Shown here in pieces: positions 1 through 7,520 of a stretch of 14,579 nt of DNA; the stretch's first letter is position 1, and the number at the start of each line of letters is the position of its first letter. A program made the translations under genes and the position numbers. The notes below the pieces were generated by a model that was given only the letters and a program-made list of their open reading frames with translations, was not told the DNA's origin and did no database searches. This DNA comes from Baffinella frigidus (Eukaryota; Cryptophyceae; Cryptomonadales; Baffinellaceae): NCBI GenBank assembly GCA_026770585.1, contig MU646328.1, forward strand, positions 598,802 to 613,380. The letters run 5' to 3'.

Positions 1-39
<39 letters not shown>
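1..39. other. Poly-G run at window start
   Basis: Thirty-nine consecutive G residues open the window, followed at once by unrelated unique sequence. A G homopolymer this long is more often a sequencing or assembly artefact at a contig edge than real DNA. If real, it would form very stable G-quadruplexes. Confidence 0.9.
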
Positions 40-40
<1 letters not shown>

Positions 41-104
41 CAACATTTCAACACCCTCAGAGGTTCCGTTTCGTAGAGAGTTTTGCGGTTTAGTAGGTGT
101 GAGG

Positions 105-455
105 TTTAGGGGTTAGGCATTCGGCATTCAGGGTTTAGGGTTTAGGGTGTAAGGGAGTAAGGGGTTTAGGGTTTAGGGTGTAAGGGAGTAAGGGGGGGAC
201 CTCGGATGTCGTTACGCTCAAGCAGCACGACAGCGGCACCATCGCTACGGCCTGCGGTTCAGAGTTCAGGGTTAAGGGTTTAGGAATTAGGGTGTGGGGT
301 GTGGGGTTTGGGGTTTGGGGGTTTAGGGTTTAGGGTTCAGGGGTTAGGCTTCAGGTTTACGGGTTCAGGCTTCAGGGTTCAGGGGTCAGGGTTCAGGGTT
401 CAGGGTTCAGGGTTCAGGGTTCAGGGTTCAGGGTGTAGGGTTTTAAGGTGCAGGG
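105..455 (+). repeat. Degenerate telomere-like array, G-rich on +
   Basis: Heptamers of the type GGGTTTA, GGGTTCA and GGGTGTA recur through this block, with the cleanest run of GGGTTCA at about 380-435. A 31-base higher-order unit (131-161) is repeated exactly at 162-192. The array is interrupted at about 197-257 by about 60 bases of non-repeat sequence. The motif is a decayed relative of the plant-type telomere repeat TTTAGGG, so this is an interstitial or subterminal array. The open frame through 299-508 is only the heptamer read in one frame. Confidence 0.85.
197..257 (+). other. Coding-like island inside telomere-like array
   Basis: This unique segment is enclosed on both sides by heptamer repeats. 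In the frame starting ACC TCG GAT GTC it reads TSDVVTLKQHDSGTIATACG with mostly G/C third positions, like the cyclophilin exons downstream. It may be a captured exon fragment. I do not recognise the protein and there are no splice signals to define it. Confidence 0.3.
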
Positions 456-530
456 TCCAGGGCCACACGAAGGACCTCACCTGGCTTACTGAACCCGGCA
501 GGGTTTGAACTAGGACGGGGGAAAAGCTGG

Positions 531-539
531 AGAGGGAGG

Positions 540-570
<31 letters not shown>

Positions 571-624
571 AGAGAGAGGGAGAGAGAGAGAGAGGGAGGG
601 AGAGAGAGAGAGGGAGAGAGAGAG
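531..624 (+). repeat. GA/GGGA microsatellite
   Basis: Almost pure purine tract on + built from AG dinucleotides with scattered GGGAGGG interruptions. Simple repeat; no coding or regulatory role can be read from it. Confidence 0.95.
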
Positions 625-667
625 CCGAATAATCCTACAGGAGACATATCTGCGTGCCCGTGTGTCT

Positions 668-709
668 TTATCTCAGAAAACGAGTTCTAAAACTCGTTTT
701 CTGAGATAA
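668..709. repeat. Perfect 19-bp-arm palindrome (family P)
   Basis: TTATCTCAGAAAACGAGTT is followed by a 4-base loop and its exact reverse complement. The same palindrome, cut short on its inner side, forms both outer arms of the larger foldback at 8985-9136, so this is either a short family member or a deletion derivative. No target duplication is visible. Confidence 0.9.
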
Positions 710-745
710 GTCTGCCTGCCTGGACAACGCACCTTCGAGAGGAGT

Positions 746-885
746 TTATCCGGGGAACCCTATTTTTCTTTCATTTGGTGGCAACGAAAATTACTACACA
801 ATTCGTTCTTATTAGTAATATAAAAGAATCTGTGTAGTAATTTTGATTGCCATCGAATGAAAGAAAAATAGGTTTCCCCGGATAA
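746..885. mobile_element. MITE-like foldback element, 140 bp
   Basis: The two ends form about 55-bp inverted arms that match at all but roughly four positions, starting TTATCCGGGGAA and ending TTCCCCGGATAA. The inner core (781-800 and 831-851) carries GCAACGAAAATTACTACACA and its complement. The same core sits inside the foldback at 13189-13323, whose outer arms are unrelated. No protein is encoded, which fits a non-autonomous DNA element. GCACCTTC occurs on both sides of the element but is too short to call a duplication. Confidence 0.8.
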
Positions 886-908
886 GAGCGGCAGGCACCT
901 TCTAGCAC

Positions 909-1012
909 TGCCTCACTCGGGTTGACCGACTGCCCTCAAGTTGACATCCTAGGTCCGCGGTACAACCCCGTCACCTTTTCCACTCCAAAGCGCCCGGGCT
1001 CTCCAACTCGCT
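909..1012 (+). repeat. Dispersed repeat family R, copy 1
   Basis: Begins TGCCTCACTCGGGTTGACCG and contains a 41-base core (937-977) in which AAGTTGAC and a one-mismatch GTCACCTT are inverted around GGTACAA. It continues into GCGCCCGGGCTC. The same layout recurs at 1332-1420, 12863-12922 and 13709-13835. Function unknown. Confidence 0.75.
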
Positions 1013-1063
1013 TCGCCCAAATACACTCCGACCCACAAGATTTCAGCTAAGTCAACCAGCTCA

Positions 1064-1160
1064 CCTAAGTCAACTTTCCCCTGATTTCGTTTAGATGGAC
1101 CTGGCCACCATGGACGGCATTTGACTTAAGGCGCTGGCTTTCAGGGGGAGTTGACTTAGG
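1064..1160. repeat. Imperfect foldback with CTAAGTCAACT arms
   Basis: Left arm at 1064-1084 starts CCTAAGTCAACT and ends CCCCTGA. The right arm at 1141-1160 is its reverse complement with one length difference. A further CTAAGTCAAC lies just outside at 1047-1056, and a related TTGACTTAAGG lies inside near 1121. The arm resembles the inner arm of the 8985-9136 foldback (TAAGTCAATTCCCC). Confidence 0.6.
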
Positions 1161-1260
1161 CGAAATGTTCTGACTCCGAGTGAAATAGCGTGATGCTAGA
1201 ACTCGTCGGGGACGTCGCGGAGCGCAACCACCCCGCGGCCCCCCCCCTCCCCGGACACGG

Positions 1261-1420
1261 GCTCGCCGACTATCCTCAAGTTGACATACCGAGTTTCTCA
1301 AGTTGACATACCGAGGCCTCCCCTGACACGGGCGCACCGACTATTCTCAAGTTGACGTACCGAGTTTCCGGTACAACCTCGTCAACTTCGGAACGGGAAA
1401 CAGCCCGGGCTCAACACCCC
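1261..1420 (+). repeat. Dispersed repeat family R, copies 2 and 3
   Basis: CTCAAGTTGACATACCGAG occurs twice in tandem (about 1274-1315). A fuller copy follows at 1332-1420 with the 41-base core at 1348-1388: AAGTTGAC, then GGTACAA, then GTCAACTT. It continues into a CCCGGGCTC segment as in copy 1. The tandem half-copies suggest local duplication. Confidence 0.75.
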
Positions 1421-1739
1421 TCGGGCTGTTCCCTGTCCCCACCGAGCAGCCACTTCGCATACCAAAACGCGACACGCGAGCCCTCTACGCTCCTAAACCC
1501 TCAACTCTGACCCATGCCACACAGCGGGCTACGGAGGGATTGTCGGCCCATTTCGGGCCGAGTTTCCGTTACCTTATCCATAGGAACCCCCTATGTTCCT
1601 ACGGGTTGCCTACCGTAGGGTCCTAGGTCTTATCGCGCAGGGGTTATTCAGGAATCCCTTCCAAGTCTCTTGCGCGGGTGTAGGCTTCAATCCGTAACCC
1701 TAAACACACTACACCAAAACACCGCACTTCCAAACACCG
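1421..1739. other. No gene recognised; small hairpins
   Basis: Unique sequence without a convincing reading frame. Around 1580-1630 there are short self-complementary runs of CTACGGG / CCGTAGG / CCTAGG type, similar in composition to the interiors of the MITEs at 1740 and 7587, so this may be an eroded relative. Confidence 0.4.
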
Positions 1740-1843
1740 TATCCCTTAAGTGGCGGACGGGCGAACATTCACCCTAGCTCGCCCTAGGCAGGTCCTAGGG
1801 CCCTACCGTAGGGCGTATGAGCCTACTCGCCACTTAAGGGATA
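1740..1843. mobile_element. MITE family T, copy 1 (104 bp)
   Basis: Ends are TATCCCTTAAGTGGCG and its complement CGCCACTTAAGGGATA. Reading the outermost TA as the target-site duplication leaves terminal repeats starting TCCCTTAAG, the pattern expected of Tc1/mariner or Stowaway-type non-autonomous elements. The interior holds further small inverted repeats around CCTAGG. A second copy of the same length lies at 8577-8680; by eye 95 of 104 positions agree. Confidence 0.85.
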
Positions 1844-1873
1844 GCCTAACCCCCAACCCCTAGAAAGGCACCT

Positions 1874-1973
1874 CGGCGGGGACGTCCTGCAGCGCGAACA
1901 CCCCACGATCCCCTTCCTCCCCAGACACGCTGCTCCGCGAAGCCCCGAGCCGCCCGTCCACGAACCTGGTGTT
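1874..1973 (+). repeat. Dispersed GC-rich repeat S (with 2202-2281)
   Basis: This segment, with CCTCCCCAGACAC followed by GCCCCGAGCCGCCCGTCCAC, recurs at 2202-2281. A weaker relative lies at 1207-1265 (GGGGACGTCGCGGAGCGCAA). Frames open across it on both strands are in conflict with each other and none looks coding. Confidence 0.65.
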
Positions 1974-2201
1974 CGTTCGTGGATGAGTAAAGTCGTTCCC
2001 TCTCGGTTCACAGCGTGCAGGCAAGGGCACGTTTCCGGGGCGCTGAACAGGACTGTTCCGCCGGTGGGCACCCCATGCTGTGTCACTTTTTTGAGATCCG
2101 GGGGTCGCCGCGCGTGTCTCCATACAAAGGGATCTCTCTCTCTTTTCCACTGTCAGATCCAGTCGCATCTCGTAAATCCTCGCGTGTGTTATGTCAGCAT
2201 C

Positions 2202-2281
2202 TGTGAGAACACCCCCCCTCCTCCCCAGACACCCCGCAGCGCGACGCCCCGAGCCGCCCGTCCACACACCGGGCAGGTGTG
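2202..2281 (+). repeat. Dispersed GC-rich repeat S, second copy
   Basis: Shares CCTCCCCAGACAC and GCCCCGAGCCGCCCGTCCAC with 1874-1973. The intervening 1974-2201 and the following 2282-2480 show no gene; 2320-2350 has a short degenerate CATCAT tract. Confidence 0.65.
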
Positions 2282-2479
2282 TTACCACTCACTTCGTGCA
2301 CACACGCATCCGATCCCATCAGTACCATCATCATCATCGTCATTGTCATTGACATGGTGTACTCTTAGCCTAACGAAGAGTGATCAACGTTGATCCCATC
2401 TGGGCTGCGACGGGTTCGGGGCAGGTTGCATTGCATGTTAGGGGAAACGGGTTTGGAGCAGGGCGCGACCCCCGAACTG

Positions 2480-2480
2480 C

Positions 2481-2544
<64 letters not shown>

Positions 2545-2576
2545 AAGGGGAGAGAGGCAGAGATAGAGAGAGAGAG
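2480..2576 (+). repeat. Compound (AT)n-(GA)n microsatellite
   Basis: About eight AT units run directly into a long GA tract with GGGAGGG interruptions. Frames open through it on both strands only reflect the dinucleotide repeat (RERERE or SLSLSL). Confidence 0.95.
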
Positions 2577-2796
2577 CACGCGAGAAACCGGGGGGTGGGG
2601 GGCGACCCCCCTCGCGAACGGACCCACTCGACCAGCCCCTCCCAGCGCTCCTCCTCAGAGCTCCCATCCACCTGGAGCAGAACAGGCACAGTTTACGGAG
2701 GGGGGGGCGCCGTTTGTGTCCTGCTCTGTCCCGCTCACCTGCAGCATGCTCACCTTCGGCCGCCATCGGGCGGCCGAAAAAGGCAACGTTTGAGCA

Positions 2797-3057
2797 GGAT
2801 CCCAGTCCGGAAAAAGATCAGTTGATTATGCTAGAACACCCCCAACAGCCAAACGTGCTAACATGTCCTTCTGCTCTGAGCTCGGTGCTTCGCCCAAAGC
2901 CAAAAGCCAAAATAACTGAAGCTCCGTTTTGGTCCTGCTGTGAGCCCACCTGCTGCAGGGGCGAATGTGCACAGTTCAATACGCAGGCCCTCTATTTAAC
3001 AAGCAGGACCCCGGTCCAAAAATATCAGTTGATTGTGCCAGAACACCCCCATCAGTG
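2797..3057 (+). repeat. Two direct copies of a ~50-bp segment, 207 bases apart
   Basis: 2797-2850 and 3004-3057 share ATCAGTTGATT followed by AGAACACCCCCA, with other matching bases (GGATCCCAGTCC against GGACCCCGGTCC). They lie in the same frame of an open stretch (2714-3202), reading DQLIMLEHP and YQLIVPEHP. That could mean a decayed coding repeat, but I do not recognise the protein and base use is not clearly coding. Confidence 0.5.
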
Positions 3058-3140
3058 CTTGCATGACCTTGAGGATTCGAGTCAGGGGCGAACATCCCTC
3101 CACGTTGCCGCGTGGACATTCGAGTCAGGCGAAGGGATGG

Positions 3141-3904
3141 GGGTCCACGCGGCTCGTCCTCGAATGTCTGTCAAGGGTCACAATCTCGCCCGTCTCTCCT
3201 AACGCGGTGTCCAAGAATTTCGATGGAATTGGGGCTCGGGGTTCTTGGTCGCCTCTGCACTGGACCTTTCCTTGATCTGCTCTGCAGGATTAGGGATTAG
3301 GGTTGAGGGTTGATATTGAGGGTTTAGGGTTTGGGTTTAGGGTTGAGGGTTGAGGGTTTAGGGTTTAGGGTTTAGGGTTGAGAGTTGAGGATTTGGAGTT
3401 TAGGGTTTAGGGTTTAGGGTTTAGGGTTTAGGGTTTAGGGTTTAGGGTTCAGGATTTAGGTTTTAGGGTGCAGGGTTTGGTTTAAGGTTTAGGATTCAGG
3501 GTTCAGGGTTCAGGGTTCAGGGTGTAGGGTGTAGGGTTTGAGGTGTAGGGTGTAGGGTTCAGGGTTCAGGGTTTAAGGTTTCAAGGTTTAGGGTGCATGG
3601 TTCAGGGTTCAGGGTTCAGGGTTTAAGGTTTCAAGGTTTAGGGTGCATGGTTCAGGGTTCAGGGTTCAGGGTTTAGGGTTTAGGGTGTAGGGTTTGGGGT
3701 TTAGGGTTCAGGGTTTGGGGTTTAGGGTTCAGGGTTTAAGGTTAAGGGGTTAGGGTGTAGGGTTCAGGGTTCAGGGTGGAGGGTTGAGGGTTTAGGTTTC
3801 AGGGTTCAGGGTTCAGTGTTCAGGGTTCATGGTTTAGGGTTTAGGGTTTGGGGTCCATGGTTCATGGTTCAGGGTTTAGGGCTGAGGGTCCACGCGGCTC
3901 GTCC
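3141..3904 (+). repeat. 19-bp direct repeats flanking a telomere-like array
   Basis: GGGTCCACGCGGCTCGTCC is present exactly at 3141-3159 and again at 3886-3904, on either side of the heptamer array. Weaker similarity (CAAGGGT and TCTCTCCT) continues for about 50 bases after each copy. This looks like a segmental duplication or a repair product that brackets the array. Confidence 0.7.
3285..3885 (+). repeat. Telomere-like array, G-rich on +, ~600 bp
   Basis: The purest stretch is TTTAGGG units at about 3405-3445; elsewhere TTCAGGG, TGTAGGG and TTGAGGG variants dominate. A 50-base higher-order unit is visible: 3558-3600 recurs at 3608-3650, with GGTTTCAAGG and GGGTGCATGG as markers. Presence of canonical TTTAGGG runs points to a plant-type telomere in this organism. 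The degeneracy points to an old interstitial array. Confidence 0.9.
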
Positions 3905-3975
3905 CCCAAGGGTGTGTGTCGAGTTTCTCTCCTCTGATGGTTGAGCCGCTCGCTGCTGGATTTAATCCCGCCGAC

Positions 3976-4108
3976 TATTCATAATGAATACGATTTTGGT
4001 GTATCTTAAGGGTAGAAACAAGACCGTCGTCTAGCTGGACTTCATTTAGAGCTTTAAGATACACCCGAATCGTATCGGAGATCCCCGAAATCGTATTCAT
4101 TATGAATA
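3976..4108. mobile_element. MITE-like foldback with nested arms, 133 bp
   Basis: Outer arms are TATTCATAATGAATACGATT and its reverse complement at 4088-4108. Nested within are GGTGTATCTTAA and TTTAAGATACACC. The right side has about 20 extra bases between inner and outer arm (GTATCGGAGATCCCC region), which looks like a local duplication of CGAATCGTAT / CGAAATCGTAT. The outer arm is itself partly palindromic. No coding capacity. Confidence 0.8.
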
Positions 4109-4166
4109 CTCCTCCGGATGAGATTTCGCATTCGAGCAGAGCGTGGCAGTGTGGCGCGCTGAGAGG

Positions 4167-4233
4167 ATCCCTAAACCCTGAACCCTGAACCCGAAACACG
4201 AAACACGAAACACGAAACACGAAACACGAAACC
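4167..4233 (-). repeat. Telomere-variant array, C-rich on +
   Basis: CTAAACCCTGAACCCTGAAC passes into five AAACACG heptamers. The heptamer length is kept while the sequence drifts from AAACCCT to AAACACG. Its orientation is opposite to the array at 3285-3885. Confidence 0.85.
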
Positions 4234-4890
4234 CTCAAGAAGGGTGCGGCCGCGCCTGAGCACGCATGCGCGTCGCTCCCGCCGAGCTTTGCCGCGCGCC
4301 CCTGTTCTTCAGGCAGAAGATCGGTGCAGTGGAGCGTCCTGGCGACGGGTGCGAATCAGTCAGGAAATTTCGTCTGCAAGGTTGACGTGGTGTGGGAGAG
4401 TGTTTTGACGCTCGACAAGAACGTGCAAAAATAGAGGGAGGAGCCGTGGCGCAAGGATAGGCGCTGGGTCACAATCGTGTTCCGAGCAATCTGGCGGGAT
4501 CATACCGAGCAAGGGGAATCCTCGTTCGCGGACGAATCGCGCAGGAGTGTTGCACGACTTGGAGGCGGCGGCGGGGAAGAGGAGCGCGACAGGGGATGAA
4601 GGTGAGAAGGCGGGGAGGAAGGAGGCAGTTGCGGCTGAGTGCGCAGTAAGGAGGAGGAGGAGGGCGGAGAGGGGCGGCCGCCGCTGAGAGTGCTCCGACG
4701 GCATGATGCTTGGATTGCGGATTTTGTCTTTCAAACTGTTTTTTTGCGGCCCACGGCTGGCGCTCCGCCAACGAAACGCAGGGGGGGGTAGCACGGTCGA
4801 ACGGTCCGATGCTCTGCCTTCGTCGCAGGCGGAGGCTGCGGGCAGGGAGTTGTGAAGTGACACCCGGCCCCCCCCAAAGCGTGAGATTTT
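4234..4890. other. Upstream region of the cyclophilin gene
   Basis: No gene is supported. A 39-codon frame at 4266-4385 (+) has fairly G/C-rich third positions but no other sign of being real. Long - strand frames at 4360-4969 overlap the promoter and are low-complexity. Several poly-C/poly-G runs and a GGAGGAGGAGG tract occur at about 4650-4680. Confidence 0.5.
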
Positions 4891-4896
4891 TTGCTT

Positions 4897-4902
4897 TATA
4901 AA
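4897..4902 (+). promoter_or_regulatory. TATA box of the cyclophilin gene
   Basis: TATAAA within GCTTTATAAAGCGG lies 79 bases before the ATG at 4976. With the usual 25-30 base spacing, transcription would start near 4925-4932 and leave a 5' UTR of about 45-50 bases. This is inference from position and motif. Confidence 0.55.
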
Positions 4903-4975
4903 GCGGAGTTCCCCGCACGCGAGTGAATCCACTTTTGAGAAAAATTGACTTGTAGTTTGGACACATCACAAAATC

Positions 4976-7196
4976 ATGCCGACCAAGGTGTTATCCTCTC
5001 TCCATATCCCCACTCCCCCTCCCTTTCCCTCCAGCGCCTCTGCACGAGGCTCTCTCGTGGCGGGTGCTTGTGGGGATCGCCTCTCCGGGTAGTTGCGTTA
5101 ATGAGGTGTTGAACTTGGGGCGAGACGTCTCAAGATTTTCGCGGTTTGCGTTGGGTGATGAGCAGGAAGTGGTGGGGCTTGGGAGGGGGTTCAGTGGCCT
5201 GTGGAGGTAGCTCGTGGTGCATTCAGACTCTCGTCTTTGCCATTTCCAGCAAATCCTGCCAGAGAAGGGTGCGTGGACCAGGGTTCCGCTCCCTCAAGCG
5301 CCGCATGCGTTGAAATCTTGCTGTGTAGAAGTGTGGATGTGTAAACGCACAGCATGTGTTGGCAGGTTTATTTCGACATCGCCATCGGCGGCGCCCCCGC
5401 GGGCCGCATCGTCATGGACCTCTTCGACGAGTACGCCCCTGCCCCCGTAAATCATGCTGGTCAGACCGGGTCTGACCCAAGGGATTTAAACAGTTTCCTA
5501 CGGTCTGACGGTGCGATCAGTCAACGAGGTGCTGATCCGCGCGCCTTTTCCTCGCATGAGGCGAGAGAATCAAGGAAGACCGTACTGAATCGGCGGTGGC
5601 GCAAGAAACGAAACCGGCACGCTACACCAGCTGCGCGCTGTATCCTCTGCTGTCGTTGCCGACTGCTGACTGCTGACGACTGACGCCATCCTCTCGTGCT
5701 GACGCAAGTGGCTGACGCAAGTGACGTCAGAGTAGAGAAGTTCCTCGCCGACTTTGCTCAAGTTGGCGTGCTGATCAAAGTTCGTGCCTTGTTCGCAGCA
5801 CCCCCAAGACTTCGGAGAACTTCCGCGCGCTGTGCACGGGCGAGAAGGGCTTCGGTTTCAAGGGCTGCCCTTTCCACCGCATCATCCCGCAGTTCATGAT
5901 CCAGGTGCGAACGGGTCCCTGCATCCTAGGCCCCTACACCTGACACCCTCGGCCCCTGGTCCAGAGCCCCGTGCCACTTGCTCCTCTCCACCGTCAAAAT
6001 CCGTCAGATGGTTGACTGGTCCAGACAGGTCAACCGTTGTAGGAGCCTGTCATATGCTCTCAGCGTGCTGCTTGGCGGAGTAATCTCACTGCACGAACCA
6101 CGAACCACGAACCAAGCCCTGAACCCCAAACCCTAACAGGGTGGTGACTTCACCAACATGAACGGCACCGGTGGCAAGTCCATCTACGGCGCGAAGTTCG
6201 CGGACGAGAACTTGTACCATCCCGTCCTGCTTCACCCCCCGCTTGCTCAACCGACACCCACGAACATGTGCCGCGGTGCACATCAGCTTCGCGCACAGGC
6301 TGTCTGCTGACGGATGACGTCTTTCTTCTCGACTGCTGACTGCTGACTGCTGACTGCTGACTGCTGACTGCTGACTGATGGCTGGCGTCTTTCTTGTGCG
6401 CAGCATCCACAAGCACACGGGCCCGGGTGTCCTCTCCATGGCCAACTCCGGCCCCGGCACCAACGGCTCCCAGTTCTTCCTCTGCACCGTCAAGACCTCG
6501 CAGTACGAACCCCAACCCCGCACCTCCCTAATCGCATCGCGTCCATCCAATAGATTGGGCGTCCATCTAAATGCGTCCATCTAAGGGAATCACGGTGTAC
6601 ATCTTGGTGTTCTGAGCGTCCCATCTGGAGGATTCTCTAAAAATCCTGGTGCTTTGAACCCTAGAAGTGCGAAAGGGCTTCAACTCCGGCCCCAACACCA
6701 ACGGGAACCAGTTCTTCCTGTGCACCGTCAAGACCGCGCAGTACACCCTGCACCCTACACCCTACACCCTACACCCTACACCCTACACCCTGCGCACTAC
6801 ACTACACCCCTACATTATACACCCTACACCCTACACCCCCCCAAACTCCAACCCCCAAACCTATCCCATACCACTCGACTTAGGGTTTAGGGGTTGGATT
6901 CTATTTCACAACGCGTCCATCTAATGGATTTACGACACGCCTACAGTAGGCCCATGCCTACATGTAGGGCCCGACGGTCGCCCTCGTGGCGGTGCGTGTC
7001 CTCAACTTCTCACTGCCCGTGTTTGACCAGTATTTGACCACTAACACACGTCTCCCCCGGCAGCCTCGACGGGAAGCACGTGGTGTTCGGCCAGGTGGCC
7101 GAGGGCATGGATGTGGTCAAGGCCCTCGAGGGCAAGGGCTCCCAGTCTGGCAAGACTTCCGCCGAGTGCAAGATCTCGGACTGCGGCCAGCTCTAG
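4976..7196 (+). CDS. Cyclophilin A-type peptidyl-prolyl cis-trans isomerase, six exons
   Basis: Exons: 4976-4987, 5366-5446, 5809-5904, 6140-6213, 6404-6502, 7064-7196; all introns are GT-AG. The joined frame gives 164 residues and ends in ISDCGQL-stop, very close to the 165 of human cyclophilin A. Family landmarks are VYFDIAIGG (5-13), [11 protein letters not shown] (35-45), [15 protein letters not shown] (53-67), GTGGKSIYG and [10 protein letters not shown] (110-119). R55, F60, M61, Q63, A101, N102, Q111, F113, L122 and H126 keep the same numbers as in the human enzyme. No signal peptide is present, so it is probably cytosolic or nuclear, catalysing proline isomerisation during protein folding. 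Position 121 is His rather than Trp, formed across the exon 5/6 junction (CA|C). The first exon codes for only MPTK. The exon 2/3 join (APAP|TSENF) is the weakest point: it uses an AAG acceptor at 5808 rather than the CAG at 5798 and makes the loop one residue longer than usual. No AATAAA or TGTAA signal was found within 300 bases after the stop. Confidence 0.93.
5640..5735 (+). repeat. GACTGCT-type repeats in intron 2
   Basis: GACTGCTGACTGCTGACGAC is followed by two copies of GTGGCTGACGCAAGTGACG type. The same GACTGCT heptamer makes up the array in intron 4, so two introns of one gene carry the same repeat. Confidence 0.7.
6092..6139 (-). repeat. CACGAAC heptamers and telomere-like CCCTAA up to the intron 3 acceptor
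   Basis: Three CACGAAC units are followed by CCCTGAACCCCAAACCCTAA and then directly by CAG, the splice acceptor of exon 4. The heptamer array therefore supplies the branch-point and pyrimidine region of a working intron. Confidence 0.75.
6331..6378 (+). repeat. (GACTGCT)n array in intron 4
   Basis: Nearly seven uninterrupted heptamers. Both sides carry a similar sequence (GACGTCTTTCTTCT before, GGCGTCTTTCTTGT after, the latter running into the acceptor), which suggests tandem duplication at the intron end. Confidence 0.9.
6681..6740 (+). pseudogene. Truncated duplicate of cyclophilin exon 5 inside intron 5
   Basis: These 60 bases match 6443-6502 (3' part of exon 5) at 53 positions and end at the same CA|GTAC donor. 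The protein differs at three residues: GPG to GPN, NGS to NGN and KTS to KTA. The first 39 bases of exon 5 are missing. The possible acceptors (AG at 6664, 6667, 6675) do not enter in the phase left by exon 4 or exon 5, so it cannot replace or follow exon 5 without a frameshift. GCGTCCATCTAA-type sequence follows both copies (6537-6584 and 6911-6925), so intron sequence was duplicated too. Probably a dead exon. Confidence 0.85.
6741..6895. repeat. CACCCTA heptamers and CCCTAAA-like tract in intron 5
   Basis: ACACCCT units repeat from 6741 to about 6840, followed by CTTAGGGTTTAGGGGTTGG in the opposite orientation at 6878-6896. The array starts right at the donor-like GT of the duplicated exon. 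Confidence 0.85.
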
Positions 7197-7353
7197 GCGA
7201 TTGGCTCTAGGCTCTAGGCTCCTTCGCACACGCGTTCGCACAGCCCGGCGAGTCGTGACTCGACCAGGCTTCTGAGATTGATTACAAGACCAGCATGACG
7301 ACGTGCTAAGACCCCATGCGGCCAGCTCTACGCGGAAAGCTCGTTCGCACAGC
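7182..7353 (+). repeat. Partial duplication of the gene's 3' end
   Basis: TGCGGCCAGCTCTA, which codes the last residues and first stop bases (7182-7195), recurs at 7318-7331. GTTCGCACAGC (7234-7244) recurs at 7343-7353. In the second copy the stop TAG reads TAC. A small perfect hairpin CGAGTCGTGACTCG lies between them at 7249-7262. The duplication lies in the presumed 3' UTR. Confidence 0.65.
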
Positions 7354-7520
7354 TCCAGACGATTGATTTTGTGGAGGTGCGTGGACGGGGAATTGCTTGT
7401 TCCAAGTTCTGGGCACACTCATTTGTACTACGAAACGAAACGTTGTGTTTTGAAATTCCCATTTACGACCTGGCGTGGCCACCGACTCACCCCCATCCCC
7501 CTCCGCCCCCCCCCAACCCT

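Noticed and set aside
299-508. Open frame of 69 codons in the first telomere-like array
   Set aside because: It is a translation of GGGTTCA/GGGTTTA heptamers; no independent coding signal.
2365-2793. Several overlapping frames over the AT/GA microsatellite
   Set aside because: Open on both strands because of the dinucleotide repeat; arginine-glutamate or serine-leucine runs only.
3060-3090. Possible tRNA T-loop-like GATTCGAGTC
   Set aside because: No matching acceptor stem or anticodon arm around it; no tRNA found anywhere in the window.
2714-3202. 162-codon + frame
   Set aside because: Contains a duplicated segment in frame, but third-base use is not coding-like and no domain is recognised; kept only as a repeat.
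4266-4385. 39-codon + frame before the cyclophilin promoter
   Set aside because: Only composition supports it; no splice sites or family resemblance.
4360-4969. Two long - strand frames (190 and 166 codons) upstream of the cyclophilin
   Set aside because: They overlap each other in different frames, cover the TATA box, and are low-complexity Pro/Ala/Leu-rich sequence from GC-rich DNA.
6681-6740. Mutually exclusive alternative exon
   Set aside because: No acceptor gives the phase required by exon 4 or exon 5, and the first third of the exon is missing.
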